Of a stretch of DNA of 64,000 bases, positions 63,749-64,000 are shown piece by piece. The position numbers and the translations under genes are program-made. The stretch is from Luidia sarsii. Lineage: Eukaryota; Echinodermata; Asteroidea; Paxillosida; Luidiidae. The stretch covers positions 15,943,280-16,007,279 of the forward strand of contig OX465103.1 in assembly GCA_949987565.1 (NCBI GenBank), given 5' to 3'. The first letter of the stretch is position 1. Each line of letters opens with the position of its first letter. Under the pieces are notes generated by a model. The model was not told the origin of the DNA. It saw nothing but the letters and a program-made list of their open reading frames with translations, and searched no databases.

Positions 63749-64000
63749 AGCCCTTGAAAATACCTATCTATCAGTGGTAACAAGTCTTAAATCGAACATA
63801 GCAAGATCATTATATGATCAAGCAACTAGAACCAACCTCTGTCAGCTGGGCAGCTCGTGTGTGTAGAGAGACGCACACAACAGTCGGACGGCGAGGAGTA
63901 ACTGGAAAGAAAATTACACTTTGCAAGTTAATATCTCCCTTAATATCATTTTGACGAAGCTAAAACTTGGCACGCAAATAGACCTTGAAAATACCTGTCT
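63749..64000 (+). repeat. Right end: about one monomer, array continues
   Basis: After 27-mer homology ends, the sequence follows the 18-mer order again: ACAAGTCTTAAATC, then AGCTCGTGTG, then TTGGCACGCAAATAGACC. The window stops inside a monomer at CCTGTCT. There is no sign of an array boundary. Confidence 0.8.

Larger units (their letters stand above)
1..64000 (+). repeat. Tandem satellite array, 231-bp monomer, about 277 copies
   Basis: The sequence repeats head to tail from end to end with a period of 231 bp. The landmark TCTGTCAGCT (or one-base variants) falls at 91, 322, 553, 784, 1017, 1247 and so on to 63838, giving 276 intervals averaging about 231 bp. Most monomers are exactly 231 bp; a minority are 226-233 bp. 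All share one orientation, and I saw no insertion of unrelated DNA. The first 90 bases and the last 163 bases are partial monomers, so the array extends beyond the window on both sides. There is no gene anywhere in it. Satellite organisation of this kind is known from eukaryotic heterochromatin. I infer a centromeric, pericentromeric, subtelomeric or sex-chromosome location but cannot tell which. I do not recognise the monomer family or the host. Confidence 0.98.

Noticed and set aside
1..64000. CRISPR array
   Set aside because: The 231-bp units are contiguous, with no unique spacers between short repeats, and no cas genes are present.
1..64000. Transposon or LTR insertions inside the array
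   Set aside because: Landmark spacing stays at 226-233 bp wherever I checked it, and long offsets are multiples of 231, leaving no room for insertions.
1..64000. rDNA intergenic spacer subrepeats
   Set aside because: No rRNA gene sequence occurs in 64 kb, and the uniform array is far longer than usual spacer subrepeat blocks. It cannot be fully excluded without flanks.
1..64000. Telomeric repeat or array boundary
   Set aside because: No TTAGGG, TTAGG or similar short telomere repeat was seen, and both ends of the window cut through ordinary monomers.

Overview
The whole 64 kb window is one uninterrupted array of tandem satellite DNA. I see no gene, RNA gene, transposon, unique spacer, inversion or array edge. 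A monomer of about 231 bp repeats head to tail in a single orientation from the first base to the last. Taking the recurrent TCTGTCAGCT landmark as the register, it appears at 91, 322, 553, 784, 1017 and 1247, and last at 63838. That is 276 intervals averaging almost exactly 231 bp, so about 277 monomer starts. Both window ends fall inside a monomer, so the array continues on both sides. This organisation indicates a eukaryotic heterochromatic array (pericentromeric, centromeric, subtelomeric or sex-chromosome). I do not recognise the monomer and cannot name the species or clade. One monomer counted by hand (553-783) has 89 G+C of 231, about 38.5%.

The monomer is asymmetric. A GC-richer block of about 70 bp holds CAGCTG, a GT-rich/CA-rich dyad and a CpG cluster around GTCGGACGGCGAG. 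The remaining roughly 160 bp is AT-rich. Two main monomer families tend to alternate. Type A carries ATTATATGATCAAGC with GTAGAGAGACGC. Type B carries ATTTTATTATAGAGC with GTAAAGAGCCGC. Several marked sub-variants travel as haplotypes: ATCATTATATTATCAAG, GTCGATTTTATTATAGAGCG, and GAAGACAGC with GCGTGTAAAGAACCGC.

Above the monomer there is a mosaic of local higher-order repeats (HORs), each a near-integer multiple of 231 bp. From left to right these are: 5- and 10-monomer duplications (1 to about 5.2 kb); a heterogeneous stretch with indel monomers (about 5.2-9.5 kb); 6-, 9- and 12-monomer periods (about 9.5-16.7 kb); 2- and 12-monomer periods (about 16.7-23 kb); a 22-monomer (5082 bp) unit present twice in tandem with almost no differences (23.0-33.2 kb) and containing a nested 11-monomer duplication; an 18-monomer (4158 bp) unit with two full copies, shortened 12- and 15-monomer copies and a truncated copy (33.9-52.0 kb); and 15- and 27-monomer offsets plus a freshly triplicated dimer (51.6-64 kb). 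The pattern fits repeated unequal crossing-over or replication slippage in monomer register.

The open reading frames (62-80 codons) are by-products of the repeat and are not annotated as genes. The points most worth following are the HOR mosaic itself, the nested and shortened HOR copies, exchange between distant parts of the array, the dyad present in most monomers, and substitutions concentrated at CpG sites. All alignments were read by eye, so block limits are approximate to tens of bases unless stated otherwise.
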